Assembly: GCA_964604825.1 (NCBI GenBank)
Contig: CAZSAL010000005.1
Location: 1-64,000, forward strand
Direction: 5' to 3'
DNA length: 64,000 nt
Source of the DNA: CAZSAL01 sp964604825
Lineage (GTDB): Bacteria; Elusimicrobiota; Elusimicrobia; 2-01-FULL-59-12
A program made the translations under genes and the position numbers. Shown one piece after another: positions 7,280 to 15,050 of this stretch (the stretch's first letter is position 1; each line of letters begins with the position of its first letter). The notes beneath the pieces are model-generated. The model was not told where the DNA came from, did no database searches, and was given only the letters and a program-made list of their open reading frames with translations.

Positions 7280-7987
7280 TTGAACCGTTTTCTTTTCTTT
7301 TCAACCGCCCTCCACAGCATGTTTCTTGCAGGGATTATAACCGCCGGTTCATTGCTCTCGCGGCCACGAATGAGCTATTATTCCGTTGACCTTTTCAGTT
7401 CTTTCTCATCAGTGAATCCCGGCGGCAGTTTATCCGCCGCACCGGCTGCTTCCGCCGCCGTTTCCGGCACAAAGACTCAGAAGGCTCCGGAACAAAAGAT
7501 CCCGTTAAAGGACTTTATCCGCGTTCCAGGCGCCAAAGCCAGGTCCAAAGAGACGCCTGAGGCTTCAAAGCCTGCGGTTCCCGGTAATATTCCGGGTGCG
7601 CAGCACTGGTGGGACAAGACCGGGAAAAATAATGCGTCTTCCGGCCTCGGAGTCGGCGCCGGAGGTATGGGAGGATCGGGAATTGTCGCCGAAGGGGGGC
7701 AGACATTTCCATATCCCTGGTATTTGAAGTCTGTGGCGGACAAGCTGGATCGTCACTGGCATCCGCCCCATGAATTCCAGTCGGACACAATCTGTCAGGT
7801 TGCATTCGTTATTCACCGGGACGGCAACCTTACGGAAAGCCGTCTTGAGAAGTCTTCGGGAGATTCGGTGTTCGACCAACTGGCGCTTCATGCGGTGCTG
7901 TACTCCAATCCTTTGCCGCCTCTGCCGGGCGGATTCCCGGAGGATTCGTTACGCGTGCATATGAAATTCGTGGGCAAGCCAATCTAA
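7280..7987 (+). CDS. TonB-like energy transducer
   Basis: 235 aa from TTG 7280, with GAAGG 10 nt upstream. A single N-terminal membrane helix (about residues 3-27) is followed by a linker rich in Ala, Pro and Gly, and a TonB C-terminal domain from about residue 148. That domain shows QVAFVIHRDGNLTESRLEKS and LPGGFPEDSLRVHMKF. It links ExbB/ExbD to outer-membrane receptors or other partners. The linker's YPYPWYL segment is typical just before the TonB_C fold. An internal ATG at 7319 would cut the helix, so TTG is preferred. Confidence 0.82.
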   Translation: MNRFLFFSTALHSMFLAGIITAGSLLSRPRMSYYSVDLFSSFSSVNPGGSLSAAPAASAAVSGTKTQKAPEQKIPLKDFIRVPGAKARSKETPEASKPAVPGNIPGAQHWWDKTGKNNASSGLGVGAGGMGGSGIVAEGGQTFPYPWYLKSVADKLDRHWHPPHEFQSDTICQVAFVIHRDGNLTESRLEKSSGDSVFDQLALHAVLYSNPLPPLPGGFPEDSLRVHMKFVGKPI

Positions 7988-8120
7988 GCAAGAAAAGGTG
8001 GCATGCGTGGGTAATATCGGTCTGGCTGGATTGGTTGCTCTGCTAAGAAGTCGCGAAGCTATCGATTTATGTGATCGTTTTGTAAAATATAATCAAATCC
8101 TCTGGAGGGAGTAGTCAGAA

Positions 8121-9623
8121 ATGCGGCTATTTTGTGATGTGTTTATGGGCGGTTATTTATTTTTAATCGCCCTTTTATCATTATACGGCCTTCATCGCTA
8201 TTGGATCCTTTATCTTTATTTCCGCCATTATAAATGGGGTAAGCCGGTAAAAATGCCGGTGATGCTTTCTCCCATGCCTCTGGTAACAATCCAGCTTCCG
8301 GTATTTAATGAACGTTATGTCGTCGAACGGCTGATCGATGCAATCTGCGATCTGGATTATCCGCGGGAACTGCTTGAGATTCAGCTTCTTGACGATTCCA
8401 CTGACGATACGCGATCAATCGCTTTAACAAAAGCAGAGGAGATGTGTTCCAAGGGATTTCACGTTTCTTACATTCATCGAACTAATCGCGAAGGGTATAA
8501 GGCCGGAGCCCTGGCTGAAGGTCTCCAGGTTGCGAAGGGTGAATTCGTCGCAATTTTTGACGCTGATTTTATTCCTCCTGCCGATTTTCTGCGAAAGACG
8601 CTGCCGCATTTTGTTGATCCGTCTCTGGGCATGGTTCAGACCAGGTGGGGGCATTTGAATGAGGATTATTCCCTGTTGACCTGTCTTCAGGCGATCTTCC
8701 TGGACGGCCATTTCCTGCTTGAACATACGGCGCGCAACCGGTCGGGAGCGTTTTTCAATTTTAACGGGACAGCGGGCATCTGGCGGTGCAAGGCAATTAC
8801 ATCCTCGGGCGGCTGGCAGCATGACACGCTGACGGAAGACCTTGACCTTTCCTACCGGGCGCAAATGAACGGCTGGCGGTTCCTGTTTTTGCCGGACGTG
8901 GTTTGCCCTGCGGAACTTCCGGTAGACATTCATGCATTCAAGACGCAGCAGAACCGCTGGACAATTGGCGCCATTCAGACGGCAAAGAAAATGCTGCCGT
9001 TAATATGGCGCAGTCCGGTTTCGCTTAAGGTTAAAATAGAATCCACCTTTCACCTTACGGGGTGCGTAGGTTACGCTCTTATGGCGATTCTGTCGCTCCT
9101 GTTGCCGCTAAGCCTGTATTTCCGGACTCAGAGCAACTGGCCTTTAACCGGATTCCTTGAGGGCATTGCCTTGATGGCTACGACCGTGTCTGTCGGGATT
9201 TTCTACACCATTTGTTTGAAAGAGTTATATCCCGACTGGAAATCGCGCGCCAAAACGCTTCCTCTGATGATTTCACTGGGAGTCGGTATGTGCCTGAGCA
9301 ACACTAAAGCCGTTTTCATGGGCTTGACCGGCAAACGCCTTGAGTTCCTGCGCACGCCAAAATTTTCCGTTATCAACCGTGACTCCCGCTGGAAGCAGAA
9401 AATTTACCGGTCCGGCAATTCCATCTCGTCAATAATCGAAATGTGTTTCTCCTGGTATTTCTTCATAGCCTTTGCCGCCGCATATAATGCGGGCGCATGG
9501 GCGAGCCTTCCGTTTATAGCCCTGTTCTGGTTCGGCTATACCTATGTAGCCATGCTTACCGCCCTGCACGGAGTGAACAGCGGCGATTCGCTCGTAGATG
9601 TTTCTCAAGCTTCCGCAGACTAG
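8121..9623 (+). CDS. Processive family-2 glycosyltransferase, membrane-bound (glucomannan/cellulose synthase-like)
   Basis: 500 aa. GT2 motifs appear in order: DDSTDDT (about residue 91), FDADFIP (about 148), LTEDLDLSYRA (about 236) and QQNRW (about 275), the Q-x-x-R-W motif of processive polysaccharide synthases. Membrane helices flank the catalytic domain: one at about 7-27 and about five from 310 to 480. GGAGGGAG 9 nt before ATG 8121 fixes the start. It most resembles plant-type CslA/mannan synthase-like bacterial enzymes and probably makes a beta-linked polysaccharide. The substrate cannot be read. It stands alone. Confidence 0.85.
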   Translation: MRLFCDVFMGGYLFLIALLSLYGLHRYWILYLYFRHYKWGKPVKMPVMLSPMPLVTIQLPVFNERYVVERLIDAICDLDYPRELLEIQLLDDSTDDTRSIALTKAEEMCSKGFHVSYIHRTNREGYKAGALAEGLQVAKGEFVAIFDADFIPPADFLRKTLPHFVDPSLGMVQTRWGHLNEDYSLLTCLQAIFLDGHFLLEHTARNRSGAFFNFNGTAGIWRCKAITSSGGWQHDTLTEDLDLSYRAQMNGWRFLFLPDVVCPAELPVDIHAFKTQQNRWTIGAIQTAKKMLPLIWRSPVSLKVKIESTFHLTGCVGYALMAILSLLLPLSLYFRTQSNWPLTGFLEGIALMATTVSVGIFYTICLKELYPDWKSRAKTLPLMISLGVGMCLSNTKAVFMGLTGKRLEFLRTPKFSVINRDSRWKQKIYRSGNSISSIIEMCFSWYFFIAFAAAYNAGAWASLPFIALFWFGYTYVAMLTALHGVNSGDSLVDVSQASAD

Positions 9624-9632
9624 TCCTAAATC

Positions 9633-10037
9633 TTATTTTTCAGAATATTTGGCGAAGGAGTTGGGAGTTTCCCAGAGCGTGACGGACGCTACGGGAAGGC
9701 CTTTTTTGCGGGCTGTTTCGTAAATCAGACGGGCGATATTTTCTGCGGTGGGATTCCCCTGGAAAAGATAAAATGGTTCTCCGGCTTTTTCCAGCATCGG
9801 GCACAGCGGGTCTTTCTCATTCAGCAGCATCCGGTGATCCAGCGTTTCGTCGATCCAGGTCTGCAGCGCATACTTGATTTCGCCGAAATCGCGGACCATC
9901 CCTTCGGGATTCAGCGAAGACGAAGCTATTTCAACTTCGACTTTGCCGTTATGCCCGTGGAAATTCCGGCATTTTCCCGAATAATTCAGCAGGCGATGGC
10001 CGTAGCAGAAGTAGATGTACTTTGTTATCCGGAACAC
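9633..10037 (-). CDS. queD: 6-carboxy-5,6,7,8-tetrahydropterin synthase (QueD)
   Basis: 134 aa from GTG 10037; the frame extends five codons to GTG 10052. QueD turns dihydroneopterin triphosphate into 6-carboxytetrahydropterin for queuosine synthesis. Zinc ligands are visible in CYGHRLL and NFHGHNG, and the catalytic Cys in SGKCRNFHGH. The C-terminal Glu appears in VTLWETPNSFAKY. Divergent queC starts 80 nt away. GTG 10037 is preferred because it makes the N-terminus FRITKYIYF like the family, and because a TATAAT lies 6 nt upstream, suggesting a leaderless mRNA. The gene is 6-pyruvoyl-tetrahydropterin-synthase-like; QueD rather than PTPS is inferred from queC. Confidence 0.85.
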   Translation of the reverse strand: MFRITKYIYFCYGHRLLNYSGKCRNFHGHNGKVEVEIASSSLNPEGMVRDFGEIKYALQTWIDETLDHRMLLNEKDPLCPMLEKAGEPFYLFQGNPTAENIARLIYETARKKGLPVASVTLWETPNSFAKYSEK

Positions 10038-10043
10038 ACTGAA

Positions 10044-10049
10044 ATTATA
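10044..10049 (-). promoter_or_regulatory. -10 element giving leaderless queD mRNA
   Basis: TATAAT on the minus strand ends 6 nt before GTG 10037. No Shine-Dalgarno sequence is present. Confidence 0.5.
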
Positions 10050-10057
10050 CACGATCC

Positions 10058-10098
10058 CACCACCCGCCTGGAGCGAAGCGACTCGGCTTTGCCTCGAG
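10058..10098. repeat. Inverted repeat between queD and queC
   Basis: Arms CCCACCACCCGCCT and AGGCGGGTGGTGGG surround a GC-rich centre with a second inner stem (GGAGCGAAGCGACTC...CTCGAGG). It is one of the many palindromic elements of this window. Confidence 0.75.
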
Positions 10099-10117
10099 GC
10101 GGGTGGTGGGACGAATC

Positions 10118-10771
10118 ATGACTATGAATAAGGTCGCGGTTTTAGTCAGCGGAGGCCTCGACAGCGGAGTCCTGGTAGCCGGCCTTGCACGCAGGGCGCA
10201 GGTTTACCCGGTTTATGTGCGCCAGGGGCTTTTCTGGGAAAATGCGGAGCTTTATTGGCTGCGCCGTTATTTGAAAAAGATTTCCGGCTCGACCATCCAG
10301 CCGCTGCAGATTTTCGAACTGCCGGTTTCGGATATCTACGGGAAACATTGGAGCGTCAAGGGAGGCGCCTGCACTCCCGGCCCGCGTTCTTCCGACAACG
10401 CCGTCTTTCTTCCGGGCCGCAACCTCATTCTGACTGTCAAGGCTGCCGTGTTCTGTGTTTTTAATGGGATACACGAGCTGTGCCTGGGCTCGCTGGAAAA
10501 CAATCCCTTTCCGGATGCGACGGCCTCATTCTTCGAAAGAGCAGGGCGTCTGTTCACGGAAGCGTTCCATTTTCCGCTGGTAGTGTCCGCTCCCTTCAGA
10601 AAATGGGATAAGGCCGAGGTTGTTCTGCACGGCCGGAGTTTGCCGCTGCATCTGACTTTTTCCTGCCTCAAGCCCGTAAGGATGAGGCACTGCGGGAAGT
10701 GCAACAAGTGCGCGGAGCGCCGCAAAGCCTTCAAGGCGGCAAAGCTGCCGGACCCTACGTTATATAATTGA
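10118..10771 (+). CDS. queC: 7-cyano-7-deazaguanine synthase (QueC)
   Basis: About 217 aa from ATG 10118; ATG 10124 is also possible, and the frame is open to 10103. QueC makes preQ0 from 7-carboxy-7-deazaguanine with ATP and ammonia. The PP-loop SGGLDSGVL lies at the N-terminus and the zinc-binding cysteines C-x8-HCGKCNKC at the C-terminus. The segment FLPGRNLILTVKAAVF is also characteristic. It is divergent from queD; queG lies 23 kb away. ThyX follows 6 nt downstream and may be cotranscribed. Confidence 0.85.
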   Translation: MTMNKVAVLVSGGLDSGVLVAGLARRAQVYPVYVRQGLFWENAELYWLRRYLKKISGSTIQPLQIFELPVSDIYGKHWSVKGGACTPGPRSSDNAVFLPGRNLILTVKAAVFCVFNGIHELCLGSLENNPFPDATASFFERAGRLFTEAFHFPLVVSAPFRKWDKAEVVLHGRSLPLHLTFSCLKPVRMRHCGKCNKCAERRKAFKAAKLPDPTLYN

Positions 10772-10777
10772 GTTTCA

Positions 10778-12343
10778 ATGGTCTATCTCAGCCCTGAACC
10801 GGTCGTACATCTCGAAAATACTTTTGAGCGCCCCTATGACAACGCCGTGGCCACCGCCCGGACCTGTTATTCCGCGAAAGTAATTCACGCCGACGACGTT
10901 TCCCGCGACGAAACCGCACGCACGAGGCGCGATGCTATAGCCCAGTCAATATACAAAGCCGGCCATCACACGACGATTCAGCACGCGGCTTTCCAGTTTG
11001 TGCTAGACAATGTCTCGCGCCAGTTCATCTGGTCTTTCCTCCACAGCCACCCCTATTACAATTCCGAGCAGGTCAGCCAGCGCTATGTGGAAATCAAGCC
11101 GGAAAATTTTACCGTACCGGCGCTCCGCGAAGATCACCTTACCATGTACCGGCAGGCTATCAGTGAAATGATGGAAGCCTACCGTCAGCTGACGGAACTG
11201 CTGGCGCCGGTAGTCCAGGCCGAGTATAAACGTCTTTTCCCTGCGCGCGATGTGGAGGAGAAACGCTGGCAATGGGCGATCCAGAAGCGCTGCCAGGAAG
11301 TCGCCCGCTATGTTTTGCCCGTAGCCACGCACGCTCATCTTTATCACACCATCAACGGCCTGACTCTGCACAGGTATCACCGGCTTTCTCAGCAGTTTGA
11401 CGTTCCGGGAGAACAGAAGCTGGTGGTGGACAAAATGGTGGCCGAGGTCAACAGGCACGACCCGGACTTTTTCAAATTTATCGAAGATCCCCTGCCGCTG
11501 GAGCAGACGCTGGAATACCGGCTCATGCAAACATTCGGCGAAGATGCGCGCCGCTCAAGCCCGAAAGCCTTCATCAGGGAATTTGACGCAGGGATGGGGA
11601 ATCTTTCGTCCCGGCTTGTGGATTATAAAATCAACGCCGAAAAGGTCATGGCGCAGAGCGTACGCAACGTCATGGGCGTTACGGAGAGCGCGCTTCCAGA
11701 TTCCGAAGCCATTGACTGGGTGCTTAATCCCGCGCGCAATCCCTATTTTTCCGAATCCCTGAATCTGGCGTCGCTCGGCAAATTGACGCGGACCATGGGG
11801 CATCCGCACTTTACCTTCCGCAAGAAAATCTCGCATTCCGCGGATTCCCAGAACCAGCGCCACAGGATGACTCCCGCCTCGCGCCCGGTTCTCGTGCGCC
11901 AGGTGCTCTGGGACGAACCGGATTACATAACTCCTTCGCTCGTTAAGACTATTCCGCAGGCTCTCGACTTGTATCAAAAGGCCATGCGCCGCACCTGGGA
12001 GGTAATGTCCCGGCTGGTAAACGGCGGGGAGAAGGAAGAAAACGTGCTCTACCTGCTGCCGAACGCTTTCCCGATACGCTTTGAAGAATCCGGAGACCTT
12101 CTGAATTTCCATCATAAATGGACGCACCGTCTCTGTTATACGGCGCAGGAGGAAATCTGGAAGACTTCGCAGGAAGAAGTGCTCCAGATTCGCCGGACCT
12201 TTCCTCTGCTCGGACGCTACCTCGCCGCGCCCTGCCGTCTGCGTGAGCAGGCGGAAGTGAAGCCCTTTTGTCCGGAGGGCGAACGTTTCTGCGGCGTTGC
12301 GGTCTGGAAAAAGGACGTGGCGGATTACCAGCGGTTAATTTAG
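10778..12343 (+). CDS. thyX: Tandem ThyX-domain protein (FAD-dependent thymidylate synthase family)
   Basis: 521 aa, twice the usual ThyX length of 210-250. The N-terminal half has HHTTIQHAAFQF and keeps only the right side of the ThyX motif (NSEQVSQRY); RHR is missing. The C-terminal half has GHPHFTFRKK and keeps only the left side (QNQRHRM); the SxRY side is lost. The two half-sites may together form one active site, or the protein may have another FAD-linked role. dTMP synthesis from dUMP, folate and NADPH is the family reaction. It begins 6 nt after queC. Confidence 0.75.
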   Translation: MVYLSPEPVVHLENTFERPYDNAVATARTCYSAKVIHADDVSRDETARTRRDAIAQSIYKAGHHTTIQHAAFQFVLDNVSRQFIWSFLHSHPYYNSEQVSQRYVEIKPENFTVPALREDHLTMYRQAISEMMEAYRQLTELLAPVVQAEYKRLFPARDVEEKRWQWAIQKRCQEVARYVLPVATHAHLYHTINGLTLHRYHRLSQQFDVPGEQKLVVDKMVAEVNRHDPDFFKFIEDPLPLEQTLEYRLMQTFGEDARRSSPKAFIREFDAGMGNLSSRLVDYKINAEKVMAQSVRNVMGVTESALPDSEAIDWVLNPARNPYFSESLNLASLGKLTRTMGHPHFTFRKKISHSADSQNQRHRMTPASRPVLVRQVLWDEPDYITPSLVKTIPQALDLYQKAMRRTWEVMSRLVNGGEKEENVLYLLPNAFPIRFEESGDLLNFHHKWTHRLCYTAQEEIWKTSQEEVLQIRRTFPLLGRYLAAPCRLREQAEVKPFCPEGERFCGVAVWKKDVADYQRLI

Positions 12344-12373
12344 TGAAATTCGCTATCATAGTGAGGGAAATCC

Positions 12374-13024
12374 ATGCTGAGAATACTTGTCGCAGATGAT
12401 CATCCTGTTGTTCGCGAAGGTCTGAAGCAGATTATTTCGCGGATGACCGACATGTCCATTGCGGCCGAGGCTTCAGACGGCCAGGAAGTCATGGATAAAC
12501 TCAACAAGACAAAAGTGGACGTGGTCATCCTCGATTTGTCCATGCCTGGCCGAAACGGCCTGGAGACTCTGGTTCAAATCCACGGCCAGTGGTCGAAGCT
12601 GCCGATTCTTGTGCTGAGCCAGTTCCCTGAAGAGCAGTATGCTCTGCGCGTGTTCAAGGCCGGGGCGGCGGGATATCTCATGAAAGAAACCGCCTCGGAA
12701 GAGCTTATCCTGGCGATCCGCAAGATCGCCCGGGGCGGCAAATATGTCAGCGAATCCCTTGCCGAGCAGCTCGCCTCGCAGCTCGACGCGCAGTTTGAGA
12801 AACCCGCGCATGCGATCCTGTCCGACCGTGAATTCCAGGTGCTCTGCAAAATCGCCCAGGGAAAATCTCCCACGGAGATCGCCAAAGAACTTTCGCTCAG
12901 CATTAAAACGGTCAGCACCTACCGCACCCGCATCCTCGAAAAACTCGGGAAAAAGAACAACGCCGAGCTGATTCGCTACTCCATTGAACATCAGCTCGTA
13001 GAACTGAAGCCCCTTAATAGCTAA
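12374..13024 (+). CDS. NarL/FixJ-type response regulator
   Basis: 216 aa. The receiver domain (residues 1-120) has the acidic pair Asp8-Asp9, phospho-acceptor Asp54 (VVILDLSMPG), a switch Ser (ILVLSQF) and Lys in GYLMKE. The LuxR-type helix-turn-helix (about 148-212) reads LSDREFQVLCKIAQGKS and SIKTVSTYRTRILEKLG. GAGGG precedes ATG 12374. No histidine kinase is adjacent, so it is an orphan here. MltA begins 9 nt downstream, which makes co-expression with murein turnover plausible. Confidence 0.92.
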   Translation: MLRILVADDHPVVREGLKQIISRMTDMSIAAEASDGQEVMDKLNKTKVDVVILDLSMPGRNGLETLVQIHGQWSKLPILVLSQFPEEQYALRVFKAGAAGYLMKETASEELILAIRKIARGGKYVSESLAEQLASQLDAQFEKPAHAILSDREFQVLCKIAQGKSPTEIAKELSLSIKTVSTYRTRILEKLGKKNNAELIRYSIEHQLVELKPLNS

Positions 13025-13033
13025 GATCATCTC

Positions 13034-14350
13034 GTGCGCCGGATATATATTGGATGGTCTTTTGTCCTCCTCGTTCTGGGCGGTTGTATGCGGGCGCCGG
13101 GGAAACAGGCGTCGATACTCTCGCCTGCGGTATCGCCCTCGCCGGTGCTTGGCCCTGTCGCCCTGATTCCGGTAAAGCCTTCCGAAGTTCCTCTGTTTGA
13201 CGACGATGCGGACACCGCGAGCCTCCATTTTGCCGCCGCGCAGAGCCTGGCATATTTTCAAACCCTGCCTTCAAGCCAGACTTTCGTTCTGGGTCCCGAT
13301 ATTTATTCCGCGCGGGATATGGCGGATTCGATGAAGGAACTGATGAACACACTCGAGAGCGCTACGACGGGGCAGGCCCCATCCTCGTTATTGTCGAAGG
13401 GGCCAGCCCCGGCTATAACTTCTCAGGGAACGGGGCAGGACTGGCGGAGTACGCTCCGCAGAGATTTCAACATCTATCAGTCTGTGGGCGCGGATTCGAA
13501 ACGTGCGGTGACGTTTTCCTGCTATTACGAGCCGACGATGAAGGCCAGGCTGGCGCGCACCCCGCGCTTCCGCTATCCGATTTACGGGAGGCCGGAAAAT
13601 CTGATTGATGTCGACCTCGGGAGATTCGACGCCAGGTTACAGGGCATGCGCATTGCAGGACGGCGGGAGGGGAAAGACCTGATTCCCTATTACACCCGGA
13701 AAGAAATTCATTCTGAGGGAATTGCATCCGGCATGCCCATAGTGGCCTGGGCCGACGATCCCGCGGAGATTTTCTTCATGCAGATCGAGGGCTCGGGCTG
13801 GCTGGATGTGGGGGAAAATCAAATGCTGCGCCTGCGCTATGACGGAGACAACAACCGTCCGTATGTTTCCGCCGGACAGGATCTTATCGCATCCGGGCGG
13901 GTTTCGCCGAAGGCCATGTCGCACGAGTTTTTTCACAGCTATCTGAACGGGCATCCGGAACAGCGCCAGGCGGTTCTTGACGCGAATCCTAGGTACGTCT
14001 TTTTCCGCATAGACAAAAGCACCATGAGCGCCTATGCCGTGGGGAATATAGACGGGCCTCTAACGCCCGGACGGTCTGTAGCCATCGATCCCAAAATGTT
14101 TCCAAAAGGGGCTCTTGCCTGGATCGAAACCGAGCGGCCGGTATTCAACGGTAATGGCAAGCTCAAAAAAACGGCGCCTCTGCACAGGTTTGTTCTCGCT
14201 CAGGACGAGGGGGGAGCCATTCAGGGTCCAGGCCGGGTGGATTATTTCGTCGGGAGCGGCCCGGAAGCCGAGCGCCTGGCCACGCATTTCTGGAACAAGG
14301 GAAAGCTCTACTTTTTAGTCAGGAAACTACAGGGCAAAGGGAAAAATTAA
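13034..14350 (+). CDS. mltA: Membrane-bound lytic murein transglycosylase A (MltA), lipoprotein
   Basis: 438 aa from GTG 13034. Residues 1-17 are a lipoprotein signal with box LVLGGC. MltA cleaves the MurNAc-GlcNAc bond to give anhydro-MurNAc ends. The MltA core starts near residue 155 (TFSCYYEP) and the C-terminal 3D domain ends with the catalytic Asp motif GRVDYFVGSG. Residues 109-133 are encoded by an inserted palindromic element between the signal region and the enzyme domain. The last residues (QGKGKN) come from another inverted repeat. It follows the response regulator by 9 nt. Confidence 0.9.
   Translation: MRRIYIGWSFVLLVLGGCMRAPGKQASILSPAVSPSPVLGPVALIPVKPSEVPLFDDDADTASLHFAAAQSLAYFQTLPSSQTFVLGPDIYSARDMADSMKELMNTLESATTGQAPSSLLSKGPAPAITSQGTGQDWRSTLRRDFNIYQSVGADSKRAVTFSCYYEPTMKARLARTPRFRYPIYGRPENLIDVDLGRFDARLQGMRIAGRREGKDLIPYYTRKEIHSEGIASGMPIVAWADDPAEIFFMQIEGSGWLDVGENQMLRLRYDGDNNRPYVSAGQDLIASGRVSPKAMSHEFFHSYLNGHPEQRQAVLDANPRYVFFRIDKSTMSAYAVGNIDGPLTPGRSVAIDPKMFPKGALAWIETERPVFNGNGKLKKTAPLHRFVLAQDEGGAIQGPGRVDYFVGSGPEAERLATHFWNKGKLYFLVRKLQGKGKN
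13362..13432. repeat. In-frame palindromic element in mltA
   Basis: GGGGCAGGCCCCATCC and GAAGGGGCCAGCCCCGG form inverted GC-rich arms, with a third partial arm (ACGGGGCAGG) at the right end. The insertion keeps the mltA frame and falls in a linker. Confidence 0.6.
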
Positions 14351-14427
14351 AAGGGCAAAACAAGGAAGAACTTTTTAAAAAGGCTGCCACGTTTTGCAGT
14401 TTGCCCTTTTCCCTTTACCCTGCATTT
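14329..14427. repeat. Dispersed inverted repeat, family VI, copy 2
   Basis: CAGGGCAAAGGGAAAAA and its complement CCCTTTTCCCTTTACCCTG form a long imperfect hairpin between mltA and the convergent glycosylase gene. It overlaps both 3' ends and may act as a two-way terminator. Related to 7172-7268. Confidence 0.7.
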
Positions 14428-14957
14428 GATGTGACATAAAATGCCAGTTCCTTGAAATATCCGAGGATGCCGGCGCGGCCGTAGTGGGCGTTGCGGCGGC
14501 TGGGCGATGGAATGGCGAACAGCGAACTGGAACCGATTTTTTCCGTCAATGGCCCCGGCTTGGCCTGCCTGCCGAGCAACGCGGTTGCGCCCAGAAGCCC
14601 GACAAAACAGACGTGTTTCGGAGCATAGTCCTCGATCTTTTTGCAGAGTAGTTTCGCGCCCGCATCGAATTCGTCGTGGCGCAGCTCGCCGGAACTGTTC
14701 GTCGGGCGCTTTACCACGTCGGTGAACCCGATCCCTTCCTCAAGCATGCGCGCGTCGTCTTCGGGCCCGGCCTGGCGTTTTACAAGACCGCAGTTTGAAA
14801 GCGCCCACCAGAAAAGGTTTCCCGGACGCGCGTAGTAATGCCCCACCTGCGCGGAATAACTTCCGGGATTGATCCCTACGAATACAAGCCGCAGGCCCGG
14901 TTTCAGGTAATCAGGGAGAGAAGGTTCCACCGGAGGCGTGATTTTCTCAGGAAGCAT
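14415..14957 (-). CDS. mug: Mug/TDG-type uracil (mismatch) DNA glycosylase
   Basis: 180 aa from ATG 14957. Enzymes of this group remove uracil or thymine mispaired with guanine. The signature GINPGSYSAQVGHYYARPGN contains the catalytic-loop Asn (GINPG). The C-terminal motif PSPSRRNAHYG matches the family's substrate loop. The frame extends upstream to 15020, but those 21 codons are a palindromic element. ATG 14957 is preceded by GATAAT at 6 nt, consistent with a leaderless transcript. Confidence 0.85.
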   Translation of the reverse strand: MLPEKITPPVEPSLPDYLKPGLRLVFVGINPGSYSAQVGHYYARPGNLFWWALSNCGLVKRQAGPEDDARMLEEGIGFTDVVKRPTNSSGELRHDEFDAGAKLLCKKIEDYAPKHVCFVGLLGATALLGRQAKPGPLTEKIGSSSLFAIPSPSRRNAHYGRAGILGYFKELAFYVTSNAG

Positions 14958-14963
14958 GGGGGT

Positions 14964-14969
14964 ATTATC
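14964..14969 (-). promoter_or_regulatory. -10 element giving leaderless mug mRNA
   Basis: GATAAT on the minus strand lies 6 nt before ATG 14957, with only cytosines between and no ribosome-binding site. Confidence 0.45.
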
Positions 14970-14982
14970 GAATATTCTGTGA

Positions 14983-15020
14983 GACGTCGCCCCGGAAATC
15001 CGTAATCCGGGGCCCATCAA
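14983..15020. repeat. Palindromic element, family I
   Basis: CGCCCCGGAAATCC and GGATTACGG-type arms end in GGGGCCCATC, the family-I signature also seen at 16331, 27665, 39671 and 40337. Confidence 0.6.
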
Positions 15021-15050
15021 AAAAGGTGTCTATGGATGAATCCCGGTTTA

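Noticed and set aside
10778..12343. Treating the long ThyX gene as two fused or frameshifted genes
   Set aside because: The frame is continuous with no internal stop, and the two halves carry different parts of the motif, so one real tandem protein is more likely.
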